Part shown: positions 42,889-51,523 of the stretch, in pieces
How the letters are laid out: each line of letters starts with the position of its first letter
Numbering within the stretch: position 1 is the stretch's first letter
Assembly (NCBI RefSeq): GCF_900188175.1
Contig: NZ_FZOQ01000008.1
Span: 124,001-188,000, forward strand
Direction of reading: 5' to 3'
Origin: Pontibacter ummariensis
GTDB taxonomy: Bacteria > Bacteroidota > Bacteroidia > Cytophagales > Hymenobacteraceae
DNA: 64,000 nucleotides
Notes under the pieces: generated by a model
Seen by the model: the letters and a program-made list of their open reading frames with translations, nothing else
What the model was told of the DNA's origin: nothing
Database searches by the model: none
Translations under genes and position numbers: made by a program

Positions 42889-43563
42889 TTAGTCATACCA
42901 GGCGGTCACTTCCTCCAAAGGCTTTCGCTGCAAGTCCGGCACCTGCACGGCATCGGCAGGATATCCCACGGGTAACAGCAGAAAAGGGCGCTCATTGGCC
43001 GGACGGTTGAGGAGCTTTGTCAGGAAGTTCATGGGGCTGGGGGTATGTGTCAGGGTAACCAGGCCCGCATGATGGATCGCCGAGATCAAAAAGCCAGCGG
43101 CAATCCCCACTGATTCAGAAACATAGTAGTTATTGCGCTTGCTGCCGTCAGGTTTAAAGTCATACGCCTTCTTAAACACAACGATCAGCCAGGGAGCCAC
43201 CTCCAGAAAAGGCTTTTCCCAGTCAGTGCCCAAGGGCGCTAAGTCCTCGAGCCATTCCGGGGTCATGCGCCCATGATAGCTGTCGTACTCCTCTTTCTCG
43301 GCCGCCTCGCGTATCTGCTTTTTTAAGGCAGGGTTAGAGACCACACAAAAAGTCCAGGGTTGTTTGTGCGCCCCCGAAGGGGCCGTAGAGGCCGTTTTCA
43401 GCAACTGCTCGATTACCTCCCGCGGTACGGGTTTGTCGGAGAAATCGCGCACCGTACGGCGTGTGTTCATGAACGCATAAAACGCTTTCGCGCGCTGTAT
43501 CGTCTCTTCTTCCGGATAAGTATCTAAATAATAAGGTACAAAAGGATAAATAGGGGCAGACAT
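42889..43563 (-). CDS. nitroreductase family protein
   Basis: A 224-residue flavin-dependent oxidoreductase. The start contains FYAFMNTRRTVRDFSDKPVP (FMN-binding Arg-rich loop), TASTAPSGAHKQPWTFCVVS, and the later GIAAGFLISAIHHAGLVTLT and RPFLLLPVGYPA. It is of the short family that includes iodotyrosine deiodinase-like and nitro/enone reductases; the substrate is unknown. It is followed 109 nt downstream by the YihY gene and preceded by a methyltransferase gene after 32 nt. Confidence 0.9.
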   Translation of the reverse strand: MSAPIYPFVPYYLDTYPEEETIQRAKAFYAFMNTRRTVRDFSDKPVPREVIEQLLKTASTAPSGAHKQPWTFCVVSNPALKKQIREAAEKEEYDSYHGRMTPEWLEDLAPLGTDWEKPFLEVAPWLIVVFKKAYDFKPDGSKRNNYYVSESVGIAAGFLISAIHHAGLVTLTHTPSPMNFLTKLLNRPANERPFLLLPVGYPADAVQVPDLQRKPLEEVTAWYD

Positions 43564-43595
43564 AATTAGTTAAATTAAATGCTCCTCGAAGATAG

Positions 43596-44318
43596 CTATT
43601 CTGTTTTAAGTAGCGTCAGTTTCGCCAGGTAATTGCCCGCATCTCCTTCCTGTAGCACCTCAAAGGCATATCCATGCTTCACGGCGTAATCCTCCAGAAT
43701 CGCAGCATCGATAAACAGCCAGTTAAACCATCCGCTTTCCTGGTCCTTGTACTTCATGTTGTACCTTACCTCGCCATAGTAGCCGGCGTTTAAATCCAGG
43801 AGTACCGATCCGTCTTCTTCCTCATACATGTAAAGGATATCAGAAGACTCCAGCAATATCTCTCCCCCGGGCTTTAACAGGCTTTTCGCGTGCCTCAGAA
43901 AGCGTTCCAGCCCCTGCAGGTTTCCGGCTATCCCGATGCCGTTCATGAGCATCAGCAGCGTATCGTATTGTTGGTTTCTCAGCTCAAAAACATCCTGCCG
44001 CAGTACCCGCTTTACTCCCTGCCGTTGCATTGCCTCTATAGCCCCGGCAGAAACGTCTAGCGCTGTTACCTCCTTCCCCATGCCTTGCAAAGCCAGGCTA
44101 TGGCAGCCAGCCCCTGCGCCCACGTCTAGTGTAGTTCCCTGACACGCCTCCAGGGCAATGCGCTCCAGTTCCGGCATGTCTTTGAACTTGCGAAACAGGT
44201 AATATACCTGCATCTCATCATCCTCTGTCAAATCGCTCTCTACCACTATCCGTGGGTCTTCGGCACCCTGCAGGTAGTCCAGCACCGCTATGCCTATTGG
44301 GTCATTCTTTTCCATCAT
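43596..44318 (-). CDS. class I SAM-dependent methyltransferase
   Basis: A 240-residue methyltransferase with motif I TTLDVGAGAGCHSLALQGMG (SAM-binding glycine loop, about residues 64-83), motif II EVTALDVSAGAIEAM, and the post-motif LRQDVFELRNQQYDTLLML. The C-terminal part is beta-rich and may bind the substrate, which is unknown. Two adjacent Met codons could serve as start. It is followed by the nitroreductase gene on the same strand. Confidence 0.88.
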   Translation of the reverse strand: MMEKNDPIGIAVLDYLQGAEDPRIVVESDLTEDDEMQVYYLFRKFKDMPELERIALEACQGTTLDVGAGAGCHSLALQGMGKEVTALDVSAGAIEAMQRQGVKRVLRQDVFELRNQQYDTLLMLMNGIGIAGNLQGLERFLRHAKSLLKPGGEILLESSDILYMYEEEDGSVLLDLNAGYYGEVRYNMKYKDQESGWFNWLFIDAAILEDYAVKHGYAFEVLQEGDAGNYLAKLTLLKTE

Positions 44319-44402
44319 CTTCTGTTAACACATGCAAAGTAAAGAACATTCTGTCATTCATAGCACTACGTTTTAGAACAAATCTAATTATATGATAAGT
44401 TT

Positions 44403-44410
44403 TATATTTG
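44403..44410 (+). promoter_or_regulatory. -7 box upstream of the DinB-like gene
   Basis: TATATTTG followed by C matches the Bacteroidota -7 consensus, with a leader of about 100 nt. No -33 element is clear. Confidence 0.35.
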
Positions 44411-44517
44411 CGAATAAGGCTATAAATCAATGCCTTAGTCAAACTTAAAAGATAAATCAGCTTGCATTAATCAAAATAATAACTAGCTTTAACTGTAACA
44501 TAAGTAAGCTTTGCCTA

Positions 44518-45084
44518 ATGAACACAGCCGTATATAGCCACATTCAACTTATGAACCCCAAACTGGAAGAGAAGTACCTGCGCCTGGAAAAGTGCCGCAA
44601 CATGCTCTTAGACGAACTGGAGGGCCTCGACGATGCACTGCTGAATTCCCCTCCTGCCGAAGGAAAGTGGTCTATTAACCAAACAATGGCCCACCTGGTG
44701 CTGGTGGAGCGACGCATGCTGGATTACGTGCAGTACAAGCTAAAGCAGCAGGAAGCTTTCCCGGAAGCCTCTTTCTCGCAAGGGCTCAAGTCCCTCTTAC
44801 TTAAGTTAGCGCTACAATCAGGCAAGAAGTTTAAGGCCCCTGACGTAGTCGCCACAGTGCCGGACAACATTGCGCTTGCCACCCTCCGGCAAGAGTGGGA
44901 CGAGGTACGCTTTAGGCTAGAGGACTTGCTGACGGAGCTTCCTGTACACCTCCTGAACAAATGCCTGTTCAAACACCCCGTTGCGGGCCCTCTCACGATG
45001 TTCCAAACTCTGACTTTCGTGCAGGACCACTTTAACCACCATCTCCGGCAAATTCAGCAGCAGAAGCAGCGCTTACTTGTTTAA
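44518..45084 (+). CDS. DinB family protein
   Basis: A 188-residue four-helix protein of the DinB/YfiT-like superfamily. The diagnostic pattern is WSINQTMAHLVLVERRMLDY near residues 51-70 and VQDHFNHHLRQIQQQ near the end. The three His residues of these motifs form the metal site. Some relatives are thiol-dependent transferases; function here is unknown. An internal ATG at 44551 would remove 11 residues and is a possible alternative start. Confidence 0.85.
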   Translation: MNTAVYSHIQLMNPKLEEKYLRLEKCRNMLLDELEGLDDALLNSPPAEGKWSINQTMAHLVLVERRMLDYVQYKLKQQEAFPEASFSQGLKSLLLKLALQSGKKFKAPDVVATVPDNIALATLRQEWDEVRFRLEDLLTELPVHLLNKCLFKHPVAGPLTMFQTLTFVQDHFNHHLRQIQQQKQRLLV

Positions 45085-45209
45085 GGTTTCGCACCGCTGT
45101 ACAGTAAACGCAGCCTCAACTTAACAGCGTACCTATTGCGAAAAAAAGAAACCTGACGGCAACTGGAACAAGAAAAGAAGGTGTAATTTAGGGAATATTT
45201 CCCCTATTT

Positions 45210-46136
45210 ATGCATTTCTCGTTTACCCGTTGCTTTACATCCCTTTGTGTTGCCTCATCCCTTGGCCTTTTTGCCTGTAACGGCTCTGTGCAGCAAGATA
45301 GTTTTTCTTCCCCGGTCTCACCACCCATGACCGCACAGGATTCCGCCGATGTTCCGGTAGCAGATACTGCCAGCAGTGCCAGTAATACCCCGACCATACA
45401 CCTACGGGCTGCTGCCGTAGAAGTGCTACAGCGCCAGGAGGTCCCAATTCTTTGTTACCACCAAATCCGCGATTGGAAGTCCTCAGACTCGGAGCAGGCC
45501 AGGACCTACATTGTGCCGGAAAGCCGTTTCCGGGAACAGATCAAAATGCTGGCAGACAGTGGTTACCACACCATCCTGCCGGCTGACCTGATGGCTTACC
45601 TGACCACAGGGGCTCCACTCCCGCCAAAGCCGATCATGCTTACTTTTGACGACACGAACCTGGACCAGTATACCGCTGCTGCCCCTGAACTGGAAAAGTA
45701 CGGCTTTAAAGGCGTGTTCTTTGTGATGACCGTATCGCTGGGCAGGCCGCGTTATATGAGCCGCGAGCAGGTAAAAGACTTAGCGGACCGGGGTCATGTG
45801 ATTGGCAGCCATACCTGGGACCACCACAATGTAAAGAAGTACCAGGGTGACGACTGGGCAATACAGGTCGAGAAGCCAAAGCAGGTACTGGAGGAGATAA
45901 CAGGAAAACCAGTGGAATACTTTGCCTATCCGTTTGGTCTCTGGAACAAGGCAGCAATCCCGGAGTTAAAGAGCCGGGGAATGACGGCAGCATTCCAACT
46001 GGCGGCAAGCCAGGATGCGGAGGAGCCGCTTTTCACGATCAGACGCATCATTGCAAGCGGTTATTGGGGACCGGACAGGCTTTATAGTAATATGACCGGG
46101 AGTTTCAACAAAAAACCCTTACCTGAGCTTCTGTAA
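45210..46136 (+). CDS. polysaccharide deacetylase lipoprotein
   Basis: A 308-residue NodB-type deacetylase. A lipoprotein signal ends at LGLFAC (Cys23), followed by a Ser/Thr/Pro-rich linker. The catalytic domain starts at VPILCYHQI, and has LTFDDTNLD (catalytic and metal Asp pair), GHVIGSHTWDHHN (two metal His residues) and YFAYPFGLWN. It should remove N-acetyl groups from an amino-sugar polymer outside the inner membrane, perhaps peptidoglycan or the cell's exopolysaccharide. It stands alone, and a hairpin follows. Confidence 0.9.
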   Translation: MHFSFTRCFTSLCVASSLGLFACNGSVQQDSFSSPVSPPMTAQDSADVPVADTASSASNTPTIHLRAAAVEVLQRQEVPILCYHQIRDWKSSDSEQARTYIVPESRFREQIKMLADSGYHTILPADLMAYLTTGAPLPPKPIMLTFDDTNLDQYTAAAPELEKYGFKGVFFVMTVSLGRPRYMSREQVKDLADRGHVIGSHTWDHHNVKKYQGDDWAIQVEKPKQVLEEITGKPVEYFAYPFGLWNKAAIPELKSRGMTAAFQLAASQDAEEPLFTIRRIIASGYWGPDRLYSNMTGSFNKKPLPELL

Positions 46137-46174
46137 CAGTAGTTCTTCCCTAACCAGTCAGCGCCCCTAAAAGA

Positions 46175-46221
46175 GAACCGCCCGTTGGGCTGCAGGATTA
46201 TCACAGCTCAACGGGCGATTC
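46175..46221. terminator. bidirectional terminator between deacetylase and PepSY genes
   Basis: Two 18-nt arms (46175-46192 and 46204-46221) pair with two G-U wobbles around an 11-nt loop. T-rich stretches lie outside both arms. Confidence 0.8.
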
Positions 46222-46288
46222 TTATTATGCCTGGATTAGGTTAACAGGAATAGTCACTCGGGGCCAAACCCTAGTCCCTTCAGGCCTC

Positions 46289-47488
46289 TTAGGCAGGCAT
46301 GGCGATATCCTTCGATCTTTTCTTCCTCGGCTTTTTACGTAGCTTGTTGATCCAGATCATAGTACCTGTTATCGGCAAGCTAGTGGCAACCAGGCAAGCG
46401 ATAAAATACAGGATCTTTGAGAATGTGCCGTACACCTCACCCAGGTGCAGGGGCTTGATCAGGCTTACTACCTGCTCGTTTAATGGTTTCTCAGAGAACA
46501 GCTCCAGTTTTATCAACTCCCCGCTATACTGGTCCAGCTGTACTTTGTCTGCAGCAGCAAGTGCAAAAAAGCCGGTTTTACTTTTAGATATTACCACCGA
46601 GCTAAGGGAGTCTGAAGGTAAACTTACCCGGAGGTCTCCTTCGTAAGGCACGAGGGCATTTGCCCGCTGGATAAAGTCTGCCACTGTCAAGTTCAGGTGC
46701 TCCCCGGCAGGATCAGAAGGGGCAGGCTTCTCTCCTCTTCCCTTAAACACTTCCGCCCCCATCACGCTGCTCAACCCATCCCGGTACCAACCAAAGGACC
46801 AGCACAGGCCGGTGAGGGCCATAATCAGCAACAAAATAGAGGAATAGAAACCTAAGGTATTGTGCAGGTCATGGTTTACACGCTTCCAGTTGGCATCAGT
46901 CTTCACCTTAAAACCTTGCTTCCAGTTCTTTAGCTTTACCGGGAACCACAGCACGAGCCCGGACAGCACCAGGAACACGAAAATAATGGTCGATACGCCC
47001 ACGATTATCTTACCAACATCCCCTTCTATGAGCAACCAGCGGTGCAGCTGCATCACGGTACGGAAAAACTCGGTCGCAGGTCCGTCTGTTGTGCCCAGCA
47101 CCTCTCCTGTATAGGGATTTACAAAATAGGTCGTAGGGCGGCCTCCATCGTGCCCGCCGCCACGACCGGCCTGGGCAGCACCTTCTCTACCTTCTGGTTT
47201 AGCAGCCACCCCTACCCGGTACGTACTTCCTTTGTCCTCCTGAATCTCCAGAGATACGACCTTCCCCTTTAACTCCTGCTGTAGCTGCGGTATGAGGGCA
47301 TCTACCGGAAGAAGGGTTGCCTGTGCAGGGGCGTCTACCTCGTACTTGGCAGGCTCTAGCCACTCTTCGATCTCGGTATGAAAGGTGTAGATCGTGCCAC
47401 TCAGGCAGACGATAAACAACACGAGTCCACTGGCAATGCCGAGCCAAAGGTGGATGTCGTTGATAAACTTGCGGAAGGTATAGTGCAT
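46289..47488 (-). CDS. PepSY-associated membrane protein (iron-uptake type)
   Basis: A 399-residue protein with four membrane helices. The start FRKFINDIHLWLGIASGLVL carries the conserved first-helix His; later come TVMQLHRWLLI, KIIVGVSTIIFVFLVLSGLV, WKRVNHDLHNTLGFYSSILL and a C-terminal HLGEVYGTFSKILYFIACLV helix. PepSY-like periplasmic domains lie between helices. Such proteins (PiuB-like) are thought to be inner-membrane ferric-siderophore reductases or helpers working with TonB receptors. It follows the receptor gene after 100 nt with its own operator-like palindrome and -7 box. Confidence 0.9.
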   Translation of the reverse strand: MHYTFRKFINDIHLWLGIASGLVLFIVCLSGTIYTFHTEIEEWLEPAKYEVDAPAQATLLPVDALIPQLQQELKGKVVSLEIQEDKGSTYRVGVAAKPEGREGAAQAGRGGGHDGGRPTTYFVNPYTGEVLGTTDGPATEFFRTVMQLHRWLLIEGDVGKIIVGVSTIIFVFLVLSGLVLWFPVKLKNWKQGFKVKTDANWKRVNHDLHNTLGFYSSILLLIMALTGLCWSFGWYRDGLSSVMGAEVFKGRGEKPAPSDPAGEHLNLTVADFIQRANALVPYEGDLRVSLPSDSLSSVVISKSKTGFFALAAADKVQLDQYSGELIKLELFSEKPLNEQVVSLIKPLHLGEVYGTFSKILYFIACLVATSLPITGTMIWINKLRKKPRKKRSKDIAMPA

Positions 47489-47559
47489 GGCTATGGTGTG
47501 GTTTTTACTTTCCTTGGGAACACATCAGCTGCTGGCAGAGAAACACAGCAGCGGATGCA

Positions 47560-47581
47560 CAAACTTAGACTAAATCTAAAT
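47560..47581 (-). promoter_or_regulatory. -7 box overlapped by palindromic operator, PepSY gene
   Basis: On the minus strand the 19-nt element ATTTAGATTTAGTCTAAGT (47581-47563) is a 7-5-7 palindrome with one mismatch. It overlaps the -7 box TAAGTTTG (47567-47560). The start codon lies about 72 nt downstream. The same half-site ATTTAGA recurs in front of the receptor gene. A repressor bound here would block RNA polymerase; a Fur- or DtxR-type metal regulator is inferred. Confidence 0.5.
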
Positions 47582-47588
47582 AAAAAGA

Positions 47589-50027
47589 CTAAAATTTATA
47601 AGTCACGATGCCAGAGAAATTTCTTGGCTGTATTCTGTCGATGTAGTTAGAGCGGTACGCATCATAGCCTACTTCGTCCAGGATATTGTTGAGAAGCAGT
47701 CTAAGGCCCCAGTGTTTCTGGAATTCATAACCCAGTTGCGCATTCAGGATCGTGTAAGCTTTGTTGTACCAGGGAGCGGTGTCTGGCGCGATGGCGTGGT
47801 ACTGTACCCCATCCTGCGTCCAGTCGTTATAAGGGCGCTCGCCTAAATAGTAGGCGCCTAACCCAAGGCTCAGTCCGCGTGCAATGCCTTCACTTACCGT
47901 GTAGTTTGCCCATGCATTAAAAGTATGCTTCGGGGTATTGTTTGGCGCTGATCCCGGCACAAAGGTCGTGTGCTCTTTGTACTGTGCATCGATGTATGCG
48001 TAGCCCGTTACAATTTCCAGGTTCGGCAGTACACGGCCAGTCAACTCCACCTCCACGCCTTTTCGCTCGTCGTTACCTCCTTTGGTGTAATAACCTGCTG
48101 ATACCACGGCTCCTGTTTCATCCACCCGGAAGACCTCCAGGTTCATGTCCCTGTTATTGATCTGGAACAGCGTCAGGTTAAAGCGCAGGCGGTTATTAAA
48201 CCACTCTGTCTTCAGGCCCGCCTCAACCTGGTCGATGCGCTCGGCACCCAGCGGATCGCCGTTTACATCCACCACGGCAGCGGACCGGGGATTAGAGCTG
48301 TTGGTATAAGAACCGAAAACATTAATGTTTTCATTTACCGTGAACATGACTCCGGCCAGTGGGTTCCAGAAATGCGTCGTTTCACTGGTCTCTTCATCGT
48401 TCTTCGTTTTGTTGGTGCTGTAACGCAGGCCACCGTATACCCTTGCCCAGTTCGTCAGCTGTATCACATCCTGGAAAGAGGCCCCAAAGCGGTAATCGTA
48501 GGACTGTGTTTCTCTTGTCAGCTCAAAGGCTGGCAAGCCTTCCGGAAGCGTGTTTGATACAGTAGCCGGATCAAGAACGTTGATCCGGTCGATGGCAATG
48601 GAGTTATAGGTTGGCACGTACAGGTCGATGGCGCGGTAGTCTACCCCGGCCTGGAAAGTATGTAGCACGCTTCCTGTCTTTACTTTTTGCCCAACAAAGT
48701 CGAACTGCAACACGGTGCTCTTGTCCTCTCTTGACGAGTTATGGGCAATAGAGCGATTATACCAGTTCACCTGGTCCACGTTAATGCCGTTCTCAACATC
48801 GCGCTTTACGGCAGAAAGGTTGCTCTTGATCGCGTCCGCATTGTAGTTTGAATGGAAAGCAGCCGCACGGATGTACAGGTTGTTGGTCAGGTTATGCTTA
48901 AAGCGGGCTGCGTAGGTACTGTGTCTGATATCGGTCAGGTCAGAGTCAAAACCCAGGAAGCGGTTAGATGGCAGGTCATAAATTTCATTCTTTTTGTTTC
49001 CTATAGAGAGGTTTACTGTGCCAACGTCTATGCTCTGCTCCTCATCAAAGTAATCCATTTCGAGCGTAAGGGTACTCCTGGCGTTAGGTCGCCATTCGAT
49101 CGATGGGTTGATGTAGAACGACTCGTTGCTCATGTGGTCCCGGAACTTGCCCCCGTTCTCATAGGCTCCGTTCATTCGCACAGCCAGCGTCTTCGACTCA
49201 TTTACCACGCGCTGCACATCAAAAGTAGGGCGGATCAGTCCCCAGCTTCCGGCACGCAGTGACAGGGACCCGGCATTCTCAAACTTAGGCGTCTTGGTCA
49301 CGATATTCACGATACCGCCTGGTCCGCCAAGGTCGGTGGCTGCCCCCATGGTCACGGAGCTCGCCCCTTTCAGCACCTGAACGCTTTCCACGCCCTGCAT
49401 ATCCGTGGAGAAACCGCCACCCCGGAAGTCTGTCATCACCCGCACCCCGTTCTTTAAGGTAGGGATACCACGGAAGCCCCTGGACGAGATGCTCTCGCGC
49501 ACACCGCCAAAGGTGGAGTAGGTATACACCCCGGGCACGTTGCGCACCCCCTCTATCACGGTCAGGGCTCCCTGCTGCTCTATCAGTTTCTCCGAAATAA
49601 CAGAAATGCTCTGTATCTGCTCACTTGGCTTCAGCGGAAGGCGCGTAAGGGCATCCAGTTTCTCGGGTTGCTTGTTGCGCTCCCCAAATACCTCTATTTC
49701 GGCCATGGTATTGGCCTTGTTAGAAAGCCGGAACAGGATCTCTTCCGTTTCGCCTCTCTCTAACTGCACCTCAACGGTCTTCCCTTCAAACCCCATCGAG
49801 AAAGCACGCACCTGGTACTTTCCTTCCGGCAAACGGTACATATCAAAATAACCGTTCTCGTTTGTGATCGTGCCGTACGGTGTTCCTACGATCACCACGC
49901 TGGCGGCATTAAGGGCTTCTCCGTTGTCTTGTATTACCTGGCCTTGAACGCTCGCGCCCCGATGCTGTGCCCACGCTAACTGCGTCAGTAGCAAACAGAG
50001 GCTCAAAAGTGTAATGCTTTTCTTCAT
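47589..50027 (-). CDS. TonB-dependent siderophore receptor
   Basis: An 812-residue outer-membrane receptor. It has a signal peptide (about 1-20, ending AWAQ), a carboxypeptidase-regulatory-like domain at about 25-105 (VQGQVIQDNGEALNAASVVI), and a plug domain with VIEGVRNVPGVYTYSTFGGV and GPGGIVNIVTKTPK. A 22-strand barrel then ends NFSGIVTYKF with the terminal Phe. Plug motifs match the siderophore-receptor subfamily. It imports ferric siderophores with TonB-ExbBD energy. Divergent from it is an AraC regulator; downstream is the PepSY gene. Its promoter carries a palindromic operator. Confidence 0.93.
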   Translation of the reverse strand: MKKSITLLSLCLLLTQLAWAQHRGASVQGQVIQDNGEALNAASVVIVGTPYGTITNENGYFDMYRLPEGKYQVRAFSMGFEGKTVEVQLERGETEEILFRLSNKANTMAEIEVFGERNKQPEKLDALTRLPLKPSEQIQSISVISEKLIEQQGALTVIEGVRNVPGVYTYSTFGGVRESISSRGFRGIPTLKNGVRVMTDFRGGGFSTDMQGVESVQVLKGASSVTMGAATDLGGPGGIVNIVTKTPKFENAGSLSLRAGSWGLIRPTFDVQRVVNESKTLAVRMNGAYENGGKFRDHMSNESFYINPSIEWRPNARSTLTLEMDYFDEEQSIDVGTVNLSIGNKKNEIYDLPSNRFLGFDSDLTDIRHSTYAARFKHNLTNNLYIRAAAFHSNYNADAIKSNLSAVKRDVENGINVDQVNWYNRSIAHNSSREDKSTVLQFDFVGQKVKTGSVLHTFQAGVDYRAIDLYVPTYNSIAIDRINVLDPATVSNTLPEGLPAFELTRETQSYDYRFGASFQDVIQLTNWARVYGGLRYSTNKTKNDEETSETTHFWNPLAGVMFTVNENINVFGSYTNSSNPRSAAVVDVNGDPLGAERIDQVEAGLKTEWFNNRLRFNLTLFQINNRDMNLEVFRVDETGAVVSAGYYTKGGNDERKGVEVELTGRVLPNLEIVTGYAYIDAQYKEHTTFVPGSAPNNTPKHTFNAWANYTVSEGIARGLSLGLGAYYLGERPYNDWTQDGVQYHAIAPDTAPWYNKAYTILNAQLGYEFQKHWGLRLLLNNILDEVGYDAYRSNYIDRIQPRNFSGIVTYKF

Positions 50028-50035
50028 TTATATTT

Positions 50036-50054
50036 ATTTAGACTTATTTTAAAT
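50036..50054. promoter_or_regulatory. operator-like palindrome before the TonB receptor gene
   Basis: ATTTAGACTTATTTTAAAT is a 7-5-7 imperfect palindrome (one mismatch between arms). It covers about +6 to +24 of the predicted receptor transcript and lies just upstream of the AraC -7 box. It shares the ATTTAGA half-site with the element at 47563-47581. Metal-regulator binding is inferred. Confidence 0.5.
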
Positions 50055-50057
50055 AAC

Positions 50058-50065
50058 TAACTTTG
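50058..50065 (+). promoter_or_regulatory. -7 box of the AraC regulator gene
   Basis: TAACTTTG, full consensus match, leader about 65 nt. It is separated by one nucleotide from the opposite-facing -7 box of the receptor gene. Confidence 0.5.
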
Positions 50066-50066
50066 G

Positions 50067-50074
50067 CAAAAGTA
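50067..50074 (-). promoter_or_regulatory. -7 box of the TonB receptor gene
   Basis: The minus strand reads TACTTTTG, full consensus match, with a predicted transcription start near 50060 and a leader of about 33 nt. Confidence 0.5.
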
Positions 50075-50136
50075 TAGTTGAGCAGCGGGGTCCTGGTATC
50101 GAAAAGAGGATAAAGAATATCGCTAAACGGATTATT

Positions 50137-51141
50137 ATGAAGATAACTTCCAAAGTTGACGCCGTCAACGAGTGGATTTGCCATGAAGAACTTTCTACTA
50201 CCTATGATAACTGCTGTGCGCCCTCCGAGAAGGAAGTAGTGCTGAAAGGTCCCGCCATCGCCTCGCTTCAGAGCTTCCAGATTAGCGCAAAGGGCTTGTT
50301 CATTATCAACACCGAAATGGTGTTTAACCGGCCTGTGTGTGACAGGTTTGAGGTAACAGACGAAAGCATCATCATGGGCTTTTACCTGGAGGGGGACGCT
50401 TCGGCAGAAGTTACGGGCCTGTTACCGGAAAGTGTTAGCCCGCCCAACATACACTACATCTGCTACACACCTTCTTTTAAAGCCGAGTTCCGGATGCCAC
50501 CCCACAAGCTGCACCACTATTTTCTGATCATCCTGTCGAGGGAGTTCTACTTCCGGCTGCTGCACCAACAAAGCGGCCTGCACCAGGAATTTGCCAACCG
50601 GGTGGTTCAGGGCCAGCACTCCTACCTCAATCAAGAGCCGATGGAGATAACACCGGAAATAAAATGGGTGCTGAACGATATCCGGAACAGTCAGCGAAAG
50701 GGGCCTCTGAAAAGGCTCTATCTCGAAGCAAAAGTTTTAGAGCTGCTGATGCTGCAACTAGAGCAATGGCAGCAACTACAGGAGCAACGCACAGGGATGA
50801 ATTTACTTAAGCGGGATGATGCGATTCGCATTACAGAAGCAAAAGCCATTTTAGATAAAAACTTCCATAACCCGCCTACCATCCAGGAACTGGCCCGCCA
50901 GGTATGCCTGAACGAGTACAAGCTGAAGCAAGGCTTTAAAGCATCCTTTCACCACACCGTGCACGGTTATGTGGTGTGGCTCCGGATGGAACAAGCAAAA
51001 CAGCTGCTTAAGCAACAACAGTACTCCATATCAGAGATCGCCTACCGCATCGGCTACAAGAGCTCTGCTCACTTTACAGCGGCTTTCAAAAAGCACTTCG
51101 GATTTCTGCCCAGCCAGATTAAAGGGCAGTTCGGTGAATAA
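50137..51141 (+). CDS. AraC family transcriptional regulator
   Basis: A 334-residue regulator. The N-terminal 200 residues form a cupin-like effector domain without a clear motif. The C-terminal double helix-turn-helix (about 230-330) shows NPPTIQELARQVCLNEYKLK, the connecting FHHTVHGYVVWLRMEQAKQL, and YSISEIAYRIGYKSSAHFTA followed by FKKHFGFLPSQIK. PchR-type AraC proteins activate siderophore receptors when the siderophore enters the cell; the divergent receptor gene makes this role likely. The start at 50137 fits the -7 box at 50058. Confidence 0.9.
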   Translation: MKITSKVDAVNEWICHEELSTTYDNCCAPSEKEVVLKGPAIASLQSFQISAKGLFIINTEMVFNRPVCDRFEVTDESIIMGFYLEGDASAEVTGLLPESVSPPNIHYICYTPSFKAEFRMPPHKLHHYFLIILSREFYFRLLHQQSGLHQEFANRVVQGQHSYLNQEPMEITPEIKWVLNDIRNSQRKGPLKRLYLEAKVLELLMLQLEQWQQLQEQRTGMNLLKRDDAIRITEAKAILDKNFHNPPTIQELARQVCLNEYKLKQGFKASFHHTVHGYVVWLRMEQAKQLLKQQQYSISEIAYRIGYKSSAHFTAAFKKHFGFLPSQIKGQFGE

Positions 51142-51523
51142 GTGGAGCTAGTTAAGCCGCTTTTAAAAAGCTTTAACTATAACAAAGCCATACTTTTGAA
51201 AGAGGTCTTACGGTAAATATCGTACTTTCATGTCTACTGTTCCTTTTAACGATAGGAACGTCCCGCGCTCTGGAACACCAGCTCTCCTACCCCTGTATTT
51301 TTTCCTTGCTTAGCGCTTCGTCATTTAGGCTCTCAGGTAGCCTGCTACAAGGACAGCGCATCAAGAATTAAAGGCTTTTTGCCAACATACTCCTAACAAT
51401 TCGTATGAAAGTATTTAAAGCCTGGTAAAGACAGGAGCCTGCAGTAAAAGGTCGACTTGGAGCTTTACCTGATGCCTGTGTCATTTTGCATACGTTACAG
51501 TAAACAGCGCCGATTTGTCGCCT
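51142..51523. other. non-coding gap between AraC and GH2 genes
   Basis: About 380 bp. It holds a hairpin at 51150-51178 (outer AGTTAA/TTAACT, inner GCTTTT/AAAAGC), perhaps a weak terminator, and a TACTTTTG box at 51191-51198, which would give a long leader of about 320 nt. An ATG-started frame of 27 codons at 51230-51313 has no family features. No RNA gene was recognised. Confidence 0.4.

Noticed and set aside
51230..51313. 27-codon ATG frame between the AraC and GH2 genes
   Set aside because: Too short, no family features, no conserved pattern visible; noted only in the gap description.
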